From positions 252,815 to 316,814 of the forward strand of contig JAUJPC010000002.1 of NCBI GenBank assembly GCA_030447305.1: a stretch of DNA of 64,000 nt, read 5' to 3'. The DNA is from Actinomycetota bacterium (GTDB taxonomy: Bacteria > Actinomycetota > CADDZG01 > JAHWKV01). The position numbers and the translations under genes were made by a program. The notes beneath the pieces were generated by a model. It had not been told where the DNA came from. It worked only from the letters and a program-made list of their open reading frames with translations, and did not search any database. Shown one piece after another: positions 34,339 to 43,152 of the stretch (its first letter is position 1; the number at the start of each line of letters is the position of its first letter).

Positions 34339-35345
34339 GCTTGCATCACGGTGTGTCCGTCTCCGAACGACAGCGGCAAGCCCCCGGCCTCATCTCATAT
34401 CTGGGTCCCGCAGACCTGGAGGCTCAGTTCCGCCGCGACGCGCTCGAGGGTCTGTCTGCGGTCCACAAGAGCATTCCGTCGAAGTGGTTCTACGACTACA
34501 CCGGGTCGATGCTGTTCGATGAGATCACCCGCCTTCCCGAGTACTACCTCACCCGGTCTGAGCGCCAGATCCTCAGCCGGCGGGCGGCCACCATCGTTCA
34601 ACTTACCCGGGCTGAAGCAATGGTGGAGCTGGGCTGCGGCCTGTCGGAGAAAACGAGAGTTCTTTTAGACGCCTTCCGGCGGCGGGGGAATTTGAAGCGG
34701 TTCCTCCCGTTCGACGTTGACTCCGAGGTCCTGAAGATGGCTGCGACAGAGTTGCTTGACCGCTATCCGGACCTCGAGGTACAGGGCATAGTCGGTGACT
34801 TCGAGAGGCACCTTTCAGCGATCGACGTGCCCGAGCGATCTCTGGTCATCTTTCTCGGAAGCACCATCGGCAACCTGAACCCGCTTCAAAGAAATGCGCT
34901 GCTGACAGAGCTATCCGGAAGCTTGAAACCCGGCGACTGCTTGCTCCTTGGAGTAGACCTCATCAAGGAGGTGGAGCTCATCAAGGCGGCCTACAACGAC
35001 TCCGCCGGCATCTCGGCCGCCTTCAACCTGAACATGCTGAATGTTCTAAACACCCGGCTCGGGGGCAACATCGACGTAGACGCCTTCACCCACATCGCCC
35101 GGTTCAACCCCCAGACCGAGCAGATGGAGATGTTTCTGCGATCGGCTCGGCCGCAGAGAGCCCGGCTGGAGGCAATAGATCTGGATGTCGAGTTTGCGCG
35201 TGGGGAGCAAATCCACACCGAGATAAGCGCGAAGTTCCGCAAGCAGGGGATCGAAGCCGAGCTCCGCGACGCGTCATTGGAGCCCCGGCGGTGGTGGACC
35301 GACAAAGACCAGTATTTTGCGCTCAGCCTCTCTGTAAGGATCTAA
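34335..35345 (+). CDS. egtD: Histidine N-alpha-methyltransferase EgtD
   Basis: A 336-residue SAM-dependent enzyme that trimethylates histidine to hercynine. The SAM-binding motif is VELGCGLSEKTRVLLDAF, with FDVDSEVL and FLGSTIGNLNP further on. ATG 34335 overlaps the egtC stop. Final egt gene: no egtE (PLP beta-lyase) follows in the window, so the last step must come from elsewhere. Confidence 0.95.
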   Translation: MSLHHGVSVSERQRQAPGLISYLGPADLEAQFRRDALEGLSAVHKSIPSKWFYDYTGSMLFDEITRLPEYYLTRSERQILSRRAATIVQLTRAEAMVELGCGLSEKTRVLLDAFRRRGNLKRFLPFDVDSEVLKMAATELLDRYPDLEVQGIVGDFERHLSAIDVPERSLVIFLGSTIGNLNPLQRNALLTELSGSLKPGDCLLLGVDLIKEVELIKAAYNDSAGISAAFNLNMLNVLNTRLGGNIDVDAFTHIARFNPQTEQMEMFLRSARPQRARLEAIDLDVEFARGEQIHTEISAKFRKQGIEAELRDASLEPRRWWTDKDQYFALSLSVRI

Positions 35346-35347
35346 CG

Positions 35348-35384
35348 CCCGGCTGGTAACGCCGGGATGCGCCGCACCGTCGTA
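35348..35384 (+). terminator. Hairpins after egtD, possible terminator
   Basis: CCCGGC/GCCGGG around a 7-base loop starts 3 bases after the egtD stop and is followed by GCCGC/GCGGC. No T run follows, so rho-independent termination is doubtful. Confidence 0.35.
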
Positions 35385-35519
35385 GCGGCACAACACTTAG
35401 CTTTCTTTGAGTGCAACTAACCGGCACTCTAACTTTCGATGAAACTTTTTCCGATTCTTGCCGATTACTTAACCGGCAAGAGATGGGCTCCCCTAGCCCC
35501 CAAGCGGGAAGGTTTCTCA

Positions 35520-36224
35520 ATGTTCAAGGCGGTTTTCGGCTCTCTTTTCGGCAAGTTCAATGCCGTAGCGCTCTTGGTGGTTGGTGCCACCGGAGGCTTG
35601 GCGGTCACAGGAGACATTTCGGGACTGGGTACAGTTTCCAGTTACAACGTGTCTGCATCAGCCGCTGCGGGGGGGCCGCACCGCACCGGCGTAACGCTCG
35701 ATTTCCCCACCTCCGTGCTAAAACACCGTCAGGTGGAATCCGCACCGGCAGTGGAGCTTGTCGAGGAGGTCGTTGTTGTCCCGGCAGCTCGGACTTCGAT
35801 AGCGGGATCCCCAGCAACCGTACCGGCGCCCCAATGCGTTGCAGATGTCACAGAAGCTTTGAACGCCATCGCCGGCGCGATCCCGTCCATCACCACGGGT
35901 GAACAGGGTCAGGCGCTGCTTGCCCAGGCGAACGCCGTCGGAGTGGTGGCCAACAACTGCCTTGCCGAGGCCAAGAAGGCCGGCTTCCCGGGGATCGAAG
36001 GAGTGACCCAACTGGTCAACCAGGCCGGCGCCGCCATCGCTCAGATATCGGCCATACCTGTTGTCGCTGCAGCACCCACCCACCCGGGAACTCAGCCGAA
36101 CGTGGTCGGGGGAGTGGTTGGAGGCGTGGGAGCAGTTGTCGGAGGCGCTGTGAATCTTGCCGGTGAAGGCCTCGGTCTTCTGGGCACCGGACTCAATATG
36201 CTCACCAGCCCACTTAACAAGTAG
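35520..36224 (+). CDS. Exported protein, unknown
   Basis: A 234-residue protein with an N-terminal signal anchor (FNAVALLVVGATGGLAVTG) followed by an Ala/Val-rich extracellular part. It has two Cys in the middle (CVADVTEAL and NNCLAEAK), which may form a disulfide, and a Gly-rich C-terminal stretch with repeated GVVGGVG. I recognise no family. The ATG at 35520 has GGAAGG 7 bases upstream; a longer reading from 35439 lacks a site. It is 42 bases upstream of a second exported gene, so the two are likely paired. Confidence 0.68.
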   Translation: MFKAVFGSLFGKFNAVALLVVGATGGLAVTGDISGLGTVSSYNVSASAAAGGPHRTGVTLDFPTSVLKHRQVESAPAVELVEEVVVVPAARTSIAGSPATVPAPQCVADVTEALNAIAGAIPSITTGEQGQALLAQANAVGVVANNCLAEAKKAGFPGIEGVTQLVNQAGAAIAQISAIPVVAAAPTHPGTQPNVVGGVVGGVGAVVGGAVNLAGEGLGLLGTGLNMLTSPLNK

Positions 36225-36265
36225 TTTCCGTTCGCCCTTCAGGGGCTTGAAATCAAGGAGAAACC

Positions 36266-36925
36266 ATGCAGCCTGGATCAGTCGCGAGCTCCGCGGTGTT
36301 GAACGTAGCGCTTTCACTCGCTTTGCTGGGTGCCGGAGTTGGAGGAGGGGCCGCCTTCGGGTTGCTCAACGGCTCCAGCGCACCCGCCACATCGGTGCCG
36401 GATGCGACCAATCACATTGCCGCTTTCACTCAGACGGATCAGTTCGATGCAGGCGGCCTGAGGGTCGAGGAAGCGCCCCCTGCGCGAGCTGCAGTGCGCA
36501 AGACGGTCCGGCGGATGGTTACCCAATCGGGAGGCGCCGAGAGCGCCGCCGGCGCTGCAGGAGGCGCCGGCGCCGGCACCTCGATGGCGCTTTCCGGTTC
36601 CCTGGACACCGCGGGGTCGGCCAACTGCGCCAGGCTGGACGACGCCAAGATCCAGTGGCTTCTGAACCTCGTCGGCAAGGCCAGGAGCTCCAATCCTGAT
36701 CAGGCCGGCGTGGCCGCCGGGGTGGAGCGGCAGCTCCACGATGCGCTCGGCAAGAACATGTGCGCCGAAGAAGCTCAAATCTATATCGGGAACATGTGCG
36801 CCGACCGCGCCGTAAAGAACTTTATGGGACTCATGGTCAAAGAGCTTCCGTTCTTCGTCCGGCCTCTCGTGGGAGACCCCTGCAAGCAAGACCTGGTGGC
36901 GGCAGCAGAGAAGTACCTTCGGTAG
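36266..36925 (+). CDS. Exported protein with conserved-looking Cys, unknown
   Basis: A 219-residue protein with a signal peptide or anchor (VLNVALSLALLGAGVGGGAA) followed by a disordered Ala/Gly-rich middle and a helical C-terminal 100 residues from ANCARLDDAKIQWLLNL. Four Cys in the C-terminal half (ANCARL, KNMCAEEA, NMCADRA, GDPCKQD) suggest two disulfides. ATG 36266 has AAGGAG about 5 bases upstream. No known family recognised. Probably operonic with the preceding exported gene. Confidence 0.68.
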   Translation: MQPGSVASSAVLNVALSLALLGAGVGGGAAFGLLNGSSAPATSVPDATNHIAAFTQTDQFDAGGLRVEEAPPARAAVRKTVRRMVTQSGGAESAAGAAGGAGAGTSMALSGSLDTAGSANCARLDDAKIQWLLNLVGKARSSNPDQAGVAAGVERQLHDALGKNMCAEEAQIYIGNMCADRAVKNFMGLMVKELPFFVRPLVGDPCKQDLVAAAEKYLR

Positions 36926-36989
36926 ACAAGCCGTCGCACGCCCGGGTCGGCAGAGCCTCTGGGAGGCTGCGGGCCTGGCATCCCCGCAG

Positions 36990-37141
36990 ATCCCTTCCGT
37001 CGGGTAATCTAACGTGTCTCGCAACTTGCCCGCTGAGTCCGATTCAGCGGACGCGGTAGGTTGCCCGGCCGGTGTGTCCGGCCAAGCCGCAGCCCCAATA
37101 GGCCGGCCACGACGGGAACTGAGCTGGAGGAGCAGATCCGA
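36990..37141 (+). promoter_or_regulatory. Hairpin leader of metE
   Basis: Before metE lie CCGCTGA/TCAGCGG (37030-37036 with 37044-37050), enclosed by GCAAC/GTTGC (37021-37025 with 37060-37064), and GGCCGG/CCGGCC (37067-37072 with 37078-37083). metE is commonly riboswitch controlled, but I see neither the B12 box nor a SAM riboswitch core. Confidence 0.35.
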
Positions 37142-39460
37142 ATGGCACGTTCAAGCGTTTCAGGATTTCCAAGAATTGGTCCTCGCCGTGAGCTGAAGTT
37201 CGCCACCGAGAGCTACTGGAAGGAAAAGACCTCGGCGGAAGAGCTTAACCAGGTGGCGGCCGACCTGCGCCGCCGCAACTGGACGCTCATGCGGGAGGCC
37301 GGCGTCGACCTCATTCCGTCCGGCGATTTTTCACTTTACGATCAAGTTCTGGATGCAATAGCCCTGGTCGGTGCCGTTCCGGTGCGCTATGGGCACGCCG
37401 GAGGCCCGGTCGACCTGGACACCTACTTCGCGATGGCCCGAGGACGCCAGACGGCCGGCCAGGACGTGGTGGCGATGGAAATGACCAAGTGGTTCAACAC
37501 CAATTACCACTACATCGTCCCAGAGCTCGGCCCCGACACGCAGTTCATGCTCTGCAGTGACAAGCCGGTTGCGGAGTACCTCGAGGCGAAGGGCCAGGGC
37601 ATCGAGACCGTCCCGGTACTGGTGGGTCCGGTCACCTTCCTTCTTTTGGGCAAGCCGGCGCCGGATATCGATGAGGATTTCGATCCGCTCACCCTGTTGC
37701 CCGCCATACTGCCGGTTTACGAGGAAGTCCTCGGCAGACTCGGGGCCGAAGGGGCCGATTGGGTTCAGCTCGATGAGCCGGCATTCGTCCAGGATCGAAG
37801 CGCTACCGAGCTTGATGCCCTCAGGGCGGCTTACGAGCAGCTCTCGAAGGTGCGGGGAAGGCCGAAGATTCTGGTGAAAACCTACTTCGACCACGCCGGC
37901 GAGGCCTATCCCGTCCTGCGCGACTTGCCGGTTGAGGGAATCGGCTTGGACTTCGTGGCCGGGGGGGATAATGAGCGGCTCATTGCCGAGCACGACGGCC
38001 TGGGCGACAAGACGCTGTTTGCAGGCGTGGTCAACGGCCGCAACATCTGGATCAACGACTTTGCGGAGTCCCTGGCCCTTCTGGATCGACTGAAGAACGC
38101 GGCTGCAGAGATAGTGGTCGCAACGTCGTCGTCCCTGCAGCACGTCCCCGTGGACCTCAGCCTGGAGACCGATCTCGACCCGGAGATCGCCGGCTGGCTG
38201 GCGTTTGCGGTTCAAAAGGTGAGGGAGCTGGTAACTCTCACGAAGGGATTTTCAGAGGGGCCCGAATCCATCGCCTCCGAGGTGGCCGCCAACCAGGCCA
38301 CCCTACAAGGAAGGCGTACCTCTTCTCGTTCGGTCAATCCCGAAGTTCGTAACCGGCTCAGGGGATTGAGTGACCGGGACTTCGCGCGCTCCTCTGGCTA
38401 TTCCGACCGTTCGACCGTGCAGCAGGCCGAGCTGAAACTGCCGCTGTTCCCAACCACCACGATCGGCTCCTACCCGCAGACCGACGACATTCGCCGTGCA
38501 CGAGCGCTGCTGCGATCCGGCTCCATCACGCCGGAGGAGTACACGGAGGAGATGAAGCGAGAAGTCGAGCGGGTGATCCGCTTCCAGGAGAAGCTGGACA
38601 TCGATGTGCTGGTGCACGGTGAACCGGAGCGCAACGACATGGTTCAGTACTTCGCCGAGCAGATGGACGGCTACCTTTTCACGACGAACGGGTGGGTTCA
38701 GTCATACGGCAGCCGGTACGTCCGCCCGCCGGTCATCTACGGCGACATCTCTCGGCCGCACCCCATGACCGTGGAGTGGGCCAAGTACGCGCAGTCCCTC
38801 ACCGACCGTCCGGTGAAAGGCATGCTCACCGGGCCGGTCACCATGCTGGTGTGGTCCTTTGTGCGTGACGACCAGCCTTGGGAGGATACCTGCATCCAAC
38901 TGGCACTCGCCATCCGGGATGAGGTCAACGACCTCGAGGCGGCCGGATTTCGCGTCATTCAGGTAGACGAGGCGGCCCTGCGTGAGGGCATGCCGCTGCG
39001 CTCCGAGCGCGCTCGGGAGTATCTTGACTGGGCGGTGAGGTGCTTCAGGCTGACCACCTCGGGAGTTGCCGACAAGACTAACATCCAGATGCACATGTGC
39101 TACTCGGAGTTCGGCGACATCATGGAGGCGATCGATAAGCTGGATGCCGACGTGGCCCTCATCGAGGCTGCACGCTCAAACATGGAGCTGCTGGACGACT
39201 TCGCGAGCGCAGGCTACGTTCGGGCCGTAGGGCCTGGTGTGTACGACATCCACTCGCCCCGGGTGCCGTCGGCTGATGAGATGGCCGAGAAGCTGCGAGT
39301 CGCTGCCAGCAAGCTTGACCGACGCTGGATCTGGGTAAACCCCGACTGTGGCCTCAAGACCAGGGGATGGGCCGAGACGGAGCCGAGTCTCAAGAACATG
39401 GTCCAAGCTGCGGCGCAGCTCCGCAAGGAGTTCGCAGCTCTGGAGGGTTCTTCGGTCTGA
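37142..39460 (+). CDS. metE: Cobalamin-independent methionine synthase MetE
   Basis: A 772-residue enzyme that methylates homocysteine using methyltetrahydropteroyl-triglutamate. The N-terminal barrel starts SSVSGFPRIGPRRELKFA, and the C-terminal barrel starts LPLFPTTTIGSYPQTDDIRR. Zinc ligands are seen: His651 and Cys653 in IQMHMCYSE and Cys736 in VNPDCGLKTRGW. ATG 37142 with GGAGGAG about 10 bases upstream; the longer in-frame extension lacks homology. Confidence 0.96.
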   Translation: MARSSVSGFPRIGPRRELKFATESYWKEKTSAEELNQVAADLRRRNWTLMREAGVDLIPSGDFSLYDQVLDAIALVGAVPVRYGHAGGPVDLDTYFAMARGRQTAGQDVVAMEMTKWFNTNYHYIVPELGPDTQFMLCSDKPVAEYLEAKGQGIETVPVLVGPVTFLLLGKPAPDIDEDFDPLTLLPAILPVYEEVLGRLGAEGADWVQLDEPAFVQDRSATELDALRAAYEQLSKVRGRPKILVKTYFDHAGEAYPVLRDLPVEGIGLDFVAGGDNERLIAEHDGLGDKTLFAGVVNGRNIWINDFAESLALLDRLKNAAAEIVVATSSSLQHVPVDLSLETDLDPEIAGWLAFAVQKVRELVTLTKGFSEGPESIASEVAANQATLQGRRTSSRSVNPEVRNRLRGLSDRDFARSSGYSDRSTVQQAELKLPLFPTTTIGSYPQTDDIRRARALLRSGSITPEEYTEEMKREVERVIRFQEKLDIDVLVHGEPERNDMVQYFAEQMDGYLFTTNGWVQSYGSRYVRPPVIYGDISRPHPMTVEWAKYAQSLTDRPVKGMLTGPVTMLVWSFVRDDQPWEDTCIQLALAIRDEVNDLEAAGFRVIQVDEAALREGMPLRSERAREYLDWAVRCFRLTTSGVADKTNIQMHMCYSEFGDIMEAIDKLDADVALIEAARSNMELLDDFASAGYVRAVGPGVYDIHSPRVPSADEMAEKLRVAASKLDRRWIWVNPDCGLKTRGWAETEPSLKNMVQAAAQLRKEFAALEGSSV

Positions 39461-39501
39461 TCTTCTCGCGAAAATCCTCAGGAAGGGTTTAGTCTAAGTC
39501 A

Positions 39502-40515
39502 ATGATGGACCCGGGCGGGAAGGCCGTCACTCTTTGGATTCTCGGCATTCTGATCGCCGTCAGCGCGCCGCTGGCGCTCGTTCTGACGGCGGTGAACGAG
39601 ACGGAGCCCCCAGCCGCGCCCGTACCTGCAAAGGGTGTGACCTCACTCCAGGCTCTGACCGCGGGTACCGCATCCACGCTTGCGAAGTCCGTACCTCCGC
39701 CCCCGCCACCACCTCCGCCACCTCCCCCGCCTGCCCCCGTCGCCCCTCTGCCGGCCAACCCCTCGGGGCCCGAGGTGATGACCATGGAACAGAGACTGGC
39801 TGATATGGGCTATCTGGTGGGCAAGGTGGACGGAGTTCTGGACGGCGCGACGAAGCATGGAATCACTGCGTTCCAAAAGGTTGAGGGGCTGCCCCTCAAC
39901 GGAACGGCCGACGGGCCGACATTGAACCGACTGTCGACGGCCCGGAAGCCGACTCCGAAGTTCGCCACCCCACCCGACCACTTCGAGGTGGATATCCCGC
40001 GACAGGTCGTGTTCATGGTGCGCGGGGGCCAGGTCGCCGCCATCTCGCCCACCTCGACCGGCAACAACAAGATGTTTCGGTCGGAGGGCTACAGCCGGCG
40101 GGCAGTGACTCCAAACGGCCAGTTCCAGATCAACTACAAACGCAACGGCTGGCGCATCGCACCCCTCGGACGCCTGTACCGTCCCGCTTACTTCAATGGA
40201 GGCATCGCGCTTCACGGAGCCACGTCGGTGCCCATGTCGCCGGCCTCCCACGGCTGTGTCAGGCTGCCGATGGCTTTCGCCAACTACATACTGGACAACG
40301 CGCCGGTCGGAATGGTGGTTTACGTCTACGGCGGGCCGAACGGCGAGAACCCCCAGCCGGTCCTGGACCAGCCGCCCATGGCTGCGCCCGCTCCGGCGCC
40401 CGCCCCTGTTCCGGTTCCCGAACCGGTGCCAGAACCCGTTCCGAATCCGGCGGTGCCGCAACCGGCTTTGCCTCCGCCTGACGGGCTGCTCGATGGCATA
40501 GTGCCTCAGGCTTAG
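39502..40515 (+). CDS. L,D-transpeptidase (YkuD) with polyproline linker and PG-binding domain
   Basis: A 337-residue wall cross-linking enzyme. One N-terminal transmembrane segment (VTLWILGILIAVSAPLALVL) anchors it; about 13 consecutive prolines follow as a linker. A peptidoglycan-binding domain (MEQRLADMGYLVGKVDGVLD) precedes the YkuD domain with LHGATSVPMSPASHGCVRLP; Cys252 is the nucleophile. After the catalytic domain comes an APAPAPAPVPVPEPVPEP repeat. ATG 39502 (next codon is also ATG). Confidence 0.92.
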   Translation: MMDPGGKAVTLWILGILIAVSAPLALVLTAVNETEPPAAPVPAKGVTSLQALTAGTASTLAKSVPPPPPPPPPPPPPAPVAPLPANPSGPEVMTMEQRLADMGYLVGKVDGVLDGATKHGITAFQKVEGLPLNGTADGPTLNRLSTARKPTPKFATPPDHFEVDIPRQVVFMVRGGQVAAISPTSTGNNKMFRSEGYSRRAVTPNGQFQINYKRNGWRIAPLGRLYRPAYFNGGIALHGATSVPMSPASHGCVRLPMAFANYILDNAPVGMVVYVYGGPNGENPQPVLDQPPMAAPAPAPAPVPVPEPVPEPVPNPAVPQPALPPPDGLLDGIVPQA

Positions 40516-40541
40516 ACCCTGAGGGGGTTCCGCACCCTTAC

Positions 40542-40670
40542 CCCGTCGCACAGATCCGGGGGTTCAGAACATCACTGCCGGGAACCTATGTCCTGTACTG
40601 CCGGTCCCTCACCTCGAACCCGCGGCAGCCCGGTGAGGACGACATGGCCGTGACCATCATTGTTACCTGA
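40542..40670 (+). pseudogene. C-terminal remnant of a cupredoxin-like gene
   Basis: An open frame with no start codon ends at the TGA 40668-40670 and reads FRTSLPGTYVLYCRSLT then a GEDDMAVTIIVT end, the typical last strands of a cupredoxin domain (Tyr-x-x-Tyr-Cys). The rest of the domain is missing; upstream the frame runs into the L,D-transpeptidase gene. This looks like a fragment left by a deletion rather than an expressed gene. Confidence 0.5.
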
Positions 40671-40786
40671 CCAGCGCCCCCTCCACGCCGCCCGGCTTTC
40701 GGTGAGCTCGGGTGAACCGGATCACCCGAGTGGGTAGGCTAAGAGGCCGCAGCAGGGGCCTTTTCGAATTAAGGAGGTTCAACGAC

Positions 40787-41023
40787 GTGGGTGACGGAAC
40801 CTGGATCGATGTGCAAGAGGCAGCACAGACCGCGTTTGATGCGGCCAAGGAAGAAATCGACAACCCCGTCTACGAGGTTGAACGTGCCTGGAAAAGCGGC
40901 TTCAACAACGGATTTAAGCTGGCTCTGCGGGCGCTCGACATTCCGCAGCAGGATGCGCTGGACAAGATGCACCAGTGGGTGCAGGACCAGGCCGCAGGAG
41001 GTGGTCCCGGCCTGGGAGGCTAG
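40787..41023 (+). CDS. Small unknown protein
   Basis: A 78-residue soluble protein starting with GTG 40787 and preceded by AAGGAGG at 9 bases, one of the best ribosome sites in the window. It reads GDGTWIDVQEAAQTAFDAAKEEI then an amphipathic WKSGFNNGFKLALRALDI and ends in a Gly-rich AAGGGPGLGG. No family recognised. Ends 4 bases inside the convergent PH-domain gene. Confidence 0.65.
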   Translation: MGDGTWIDVQEAAQTAFDAAKEEIDNPVYEVERAWKSGFNNGFKLALRALDIPQQDALDKMHQWVQDQAAGGGPGLGG

Positions 41024-42510
41024 CTCTCAGAGCCTTGCTCGCCGAGATGCCGGAACCAATGGCGGGCGTCCTGGCTTTTCAGGTCGGAGGCTCGCCGGTG
41101 CGTCCCCGGTATGTGGACCTTCACGGTTGCCAGCCGCAAGGCCCTTTGAAGGATGGACCAGGTGAGTTGGAGGTGCTGAATATTGGCCTCCGGAACGACG
41201 GACGTCCTCCGGACCAAGAATCCCGATCGGATCAGCACGTAGCCCGGAACAAGGCCGTGTTCCCGGCAACGCCACAACAACCAGCCAAACGTCCAGGACA
41301 ACGGCACCACGAGGTATACGGCAGCGCCGGGTCCGCCAAGAAAAAGCCGGGCCACTGTGCCGGCCGTGAGCCCCAGCAGGCCGGGAAGCACGCCCGCGCG
41401 GAACACTGCTCTCGAGGGAGATCTCTCCAAGGTGTCCGAGGCCAGGTTCGGCGCTCCAAGAATCTCGCCGGCCACCCGCCACGCCTTTTCCCGGCGCCCG
41501 AGAGGCAGGAGTACGCTGCTCTCCTCGTTCTCCTGTCCCTCCGAGCTGTAACCAGCCACCACGACAGTCAAGCTGGCCAGCCCCAGCCATCTGCGGACGA
41601 TGTTCTCGTCCACCTGGATCGCTTGAACTCGCCGGAGCGGGATTTGAGCCCGGCGGCGCTCCAGCAGGCCCCTGGTGATCACGAGCCGGTTGTCCTCGAG
41701 TCGCAGGGTAAAGTCCCAGTAGATCAAGATTGTCAGAGCGATGCTGAAAAGGAGCGACAGGGCCAGAGTCAGCGCCACCAGTAGGGATATCACCACGACG
41801 AGGGAAGCTCCGGGCAACAAGCGCCCGGCGAAGGTGGTGACGGCGTCGAACGAGTTTTCGCCGATTACCTCCTGGCCGTATCCGATGAGCGCCGCAAGTA
41901 CGGCCACCCGTCCTCCCGTGATGCCGGCCAGCAGCAGGTCACTGCCGGTCAGGCGCGCCAGAGTGGGCGATGTGTCCTGGGCTGCGGCGTCCCGGGACAG
42001 GTCCTGGATGCCACCAGACGCCCAGTGACGAATCCGATCCGCCTCGTCGGGCAGCAGCGCCACGAGGGCCGCTTCAGTCTGCTTTCCGCCCACCGCCTCG
42101 ATCCGCAGCTCCACCACTCCGAATGCGCGGTGTCGCAGCTTCTCGACAACGTCGATGCTCTGCACCCGCTCCCGGGGAATCACCCGTCGCCACCTGCTGA
42201 TGAAGCCGCCCTCGACAACCAGCGTGTTGCCGAGGATGTCGTACCGAAACCGCGAATACTTGATGGCCGGGGAGATCAACATGAACAGTCCCACGAGCAA
42301 GAGGACCGGTGAAAGTCCGCCGCCCACCACGAGCAGGGGGATCAGTCCTAGGATCAGTCGTCCAGTGTCGTAGAGGAACCAGATCGGCACTGCGGAGGGC
42401 CGCAGCCGCCGGGCCCCGGTGGGCAGGGCCTTGGGTTCAGACGGCTCAGACGCTGGTGGTGCCGGCAACTTTAGAGAGATCTTCTCGAATCGACTCAGCA
42501 GTGCGCTCAT
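41020..42510 (-). CDS. Membrane protein with bPH2 domains, YdbT-like
   Basis: A 496-residue protein with several membrane helices and three bacterial PH-like (bPH2) modules: FRYDILGNTLVVEGGFISRW and RVIPRERVQSIDVVEKLRHR in the first, VITRGLLERRRAQIPLRRVQ in the second and LIRSGFLVRRTSVVPEANIQH in the third. This matches the YdbT family. It overlaps the YdbS-like gene by 65 bases if the ATG at 42510 (AGGA 5 bases upstream) is right. Confidence 0.85.
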   Translation of the reverse strand: MSALLSRFEKISLKLPAPPASEPSEPKALPTGARRLRPSAVPIWFLYDTGRLILGLIPLLVVGGGLSPVLLLVGLFMLISPAIKYSRFRYDILGNTLVVEGGFISRWRRVIPRERVQSIDVVEKLRHRAFGVVELRIEAVGGKQTEAALVALLPDEADRIRHWASGGIQDLSRDAAAQDTSPTLARLTGSDLLLAGITGGRVAVLAALIGYGQEVIGENSFDAVTTFAGRLLPGASLVVVISLLVALTLALSLLFSIALTILIYWDFTLRLEDNRLVITRGLLERRRAQIPLRRVQAIQVDENIVRRWLGLASLTVVVAGYSSEGQENEESSVLLPLGRREKAWRVAGEILGAPNLASDTLERSPSRAVFRAGVLPGLLGLTAGTVARLFLGGPGAAVYLVVPLSWTFGWLLWRCREHGLVPGYVLIRSGFLVRRTSVVPEANIQHLQLTWSILQRALRLATVKVHIPGTHRRASDLKSQDARHWFRHLGEQGSES

Positions 42511-42892
42511 CCAATCCTGGGATGTTGGAAGCCCTGCCTGCTGCGGTGTAGACGATCACCTGCGTCAGTTGGAAGGCCCTGTCAAGGGGACCCTGGCGGG
42601 ATTCCACAAATTGAATCCTGTCGAAGGGGACCAGGGTCTCCACGTGCCAGACAGCTCCCCTGGATGTGTACAGGTCCAATTCGCGAATGGCGTATCGCCA
42701 GCGCCGGTATGCCAGCCTGGGAACGACCGTAGCCCCAATGAGCAAAGCCAGTGCAAGAAACGCCGGAACCAATACCGGGAGCTGCAGCAGCGATCCGGCG
42801 ACCAGGACGGCAATGACCATCGGAAGCGCGATGACCAGAGCCAGCACCCGCCAAAGCTTGATGACGTTGGGGTTTAGGGGCTTGAGCTCCAC
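42446..42892 (-). CDS. Membrane protein with bPH2 domain, YdbS-like
   Basis: A 148-residue protein with two N-terminal membrane helices (VLALVIALPMVIAVLVAGSL and LVPAFLALALLIGATVVP) and one PH-like module (RRWRYAIRELDLYTSRGAVW with PFDRIQFVESRQGPLDRAF). YdbS and YdbT are usually neighbours and believed to act together. Their partner gene overlaps it. Confidence 0.85.
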   Translation of the reverse strand: MELKPLNPNVIKLWRVLALVIALPMVIAVLVAGSLLQLPVLVPAFLALALLIGATVVPRLAYRRWRYAIRELDLYTSRGAVWHVETLVPFDRIQFVESRQGPLDRAFQLTQVIVYTAAGRASNIPGLDERTAESIREDLSKVAGTTSV

Positions 42893-42977
42893 CTGACGAG
42901 GTTACTCCTAGTACCTCGGATTGCATCGGCCTGACTTCGTTGTAAGGTCGCTGGGGACTGTGTGAGGAAGGGGAGTC

Positions 42978-43144
42978 ATGCCTGGCTTGACCTTGGAGGC
43001 CATCGCCCGCCAGATGACGTACGTCTCCAATTGGGGGCGGAGCACTGGCGGCTGGCGTTCCAGCGCAACCTGCACGAGATCCCGGAGGAGGATTTCGACC
43101 GTATCCAGCCGGCGCCGCAGCAGACGGCGGTCGCTCCCGTCTAG
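42978..43144 (+). pseudogene. Small gene broken by a 1-base frameshift
   Basis: The ATG at 42978 has GGAAGGGGAG immediately upstream and reads MPGLTLEAIARQMTYVS. Near 43026-43030 the frame must shift to continue LGAEHWRLAFQRNLHEIPEE and end QQTAVAPV. One extra C at the CC at 43027-43028 would give a sensible 56-residue protein. Past the switch the first frame becomes Arg/Ser-rich. It sits just before DUF3052. Confidence 0.6.
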
Positions 43145-43152
43145 TTCAGCGG

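Noticed and set aside
35409-35429. GAGTGC/GCACTC inverted repeat upstream of the first exported unknown gene
   Set aside because: Only 6 bp per arm; too short to call an operator without conservation.
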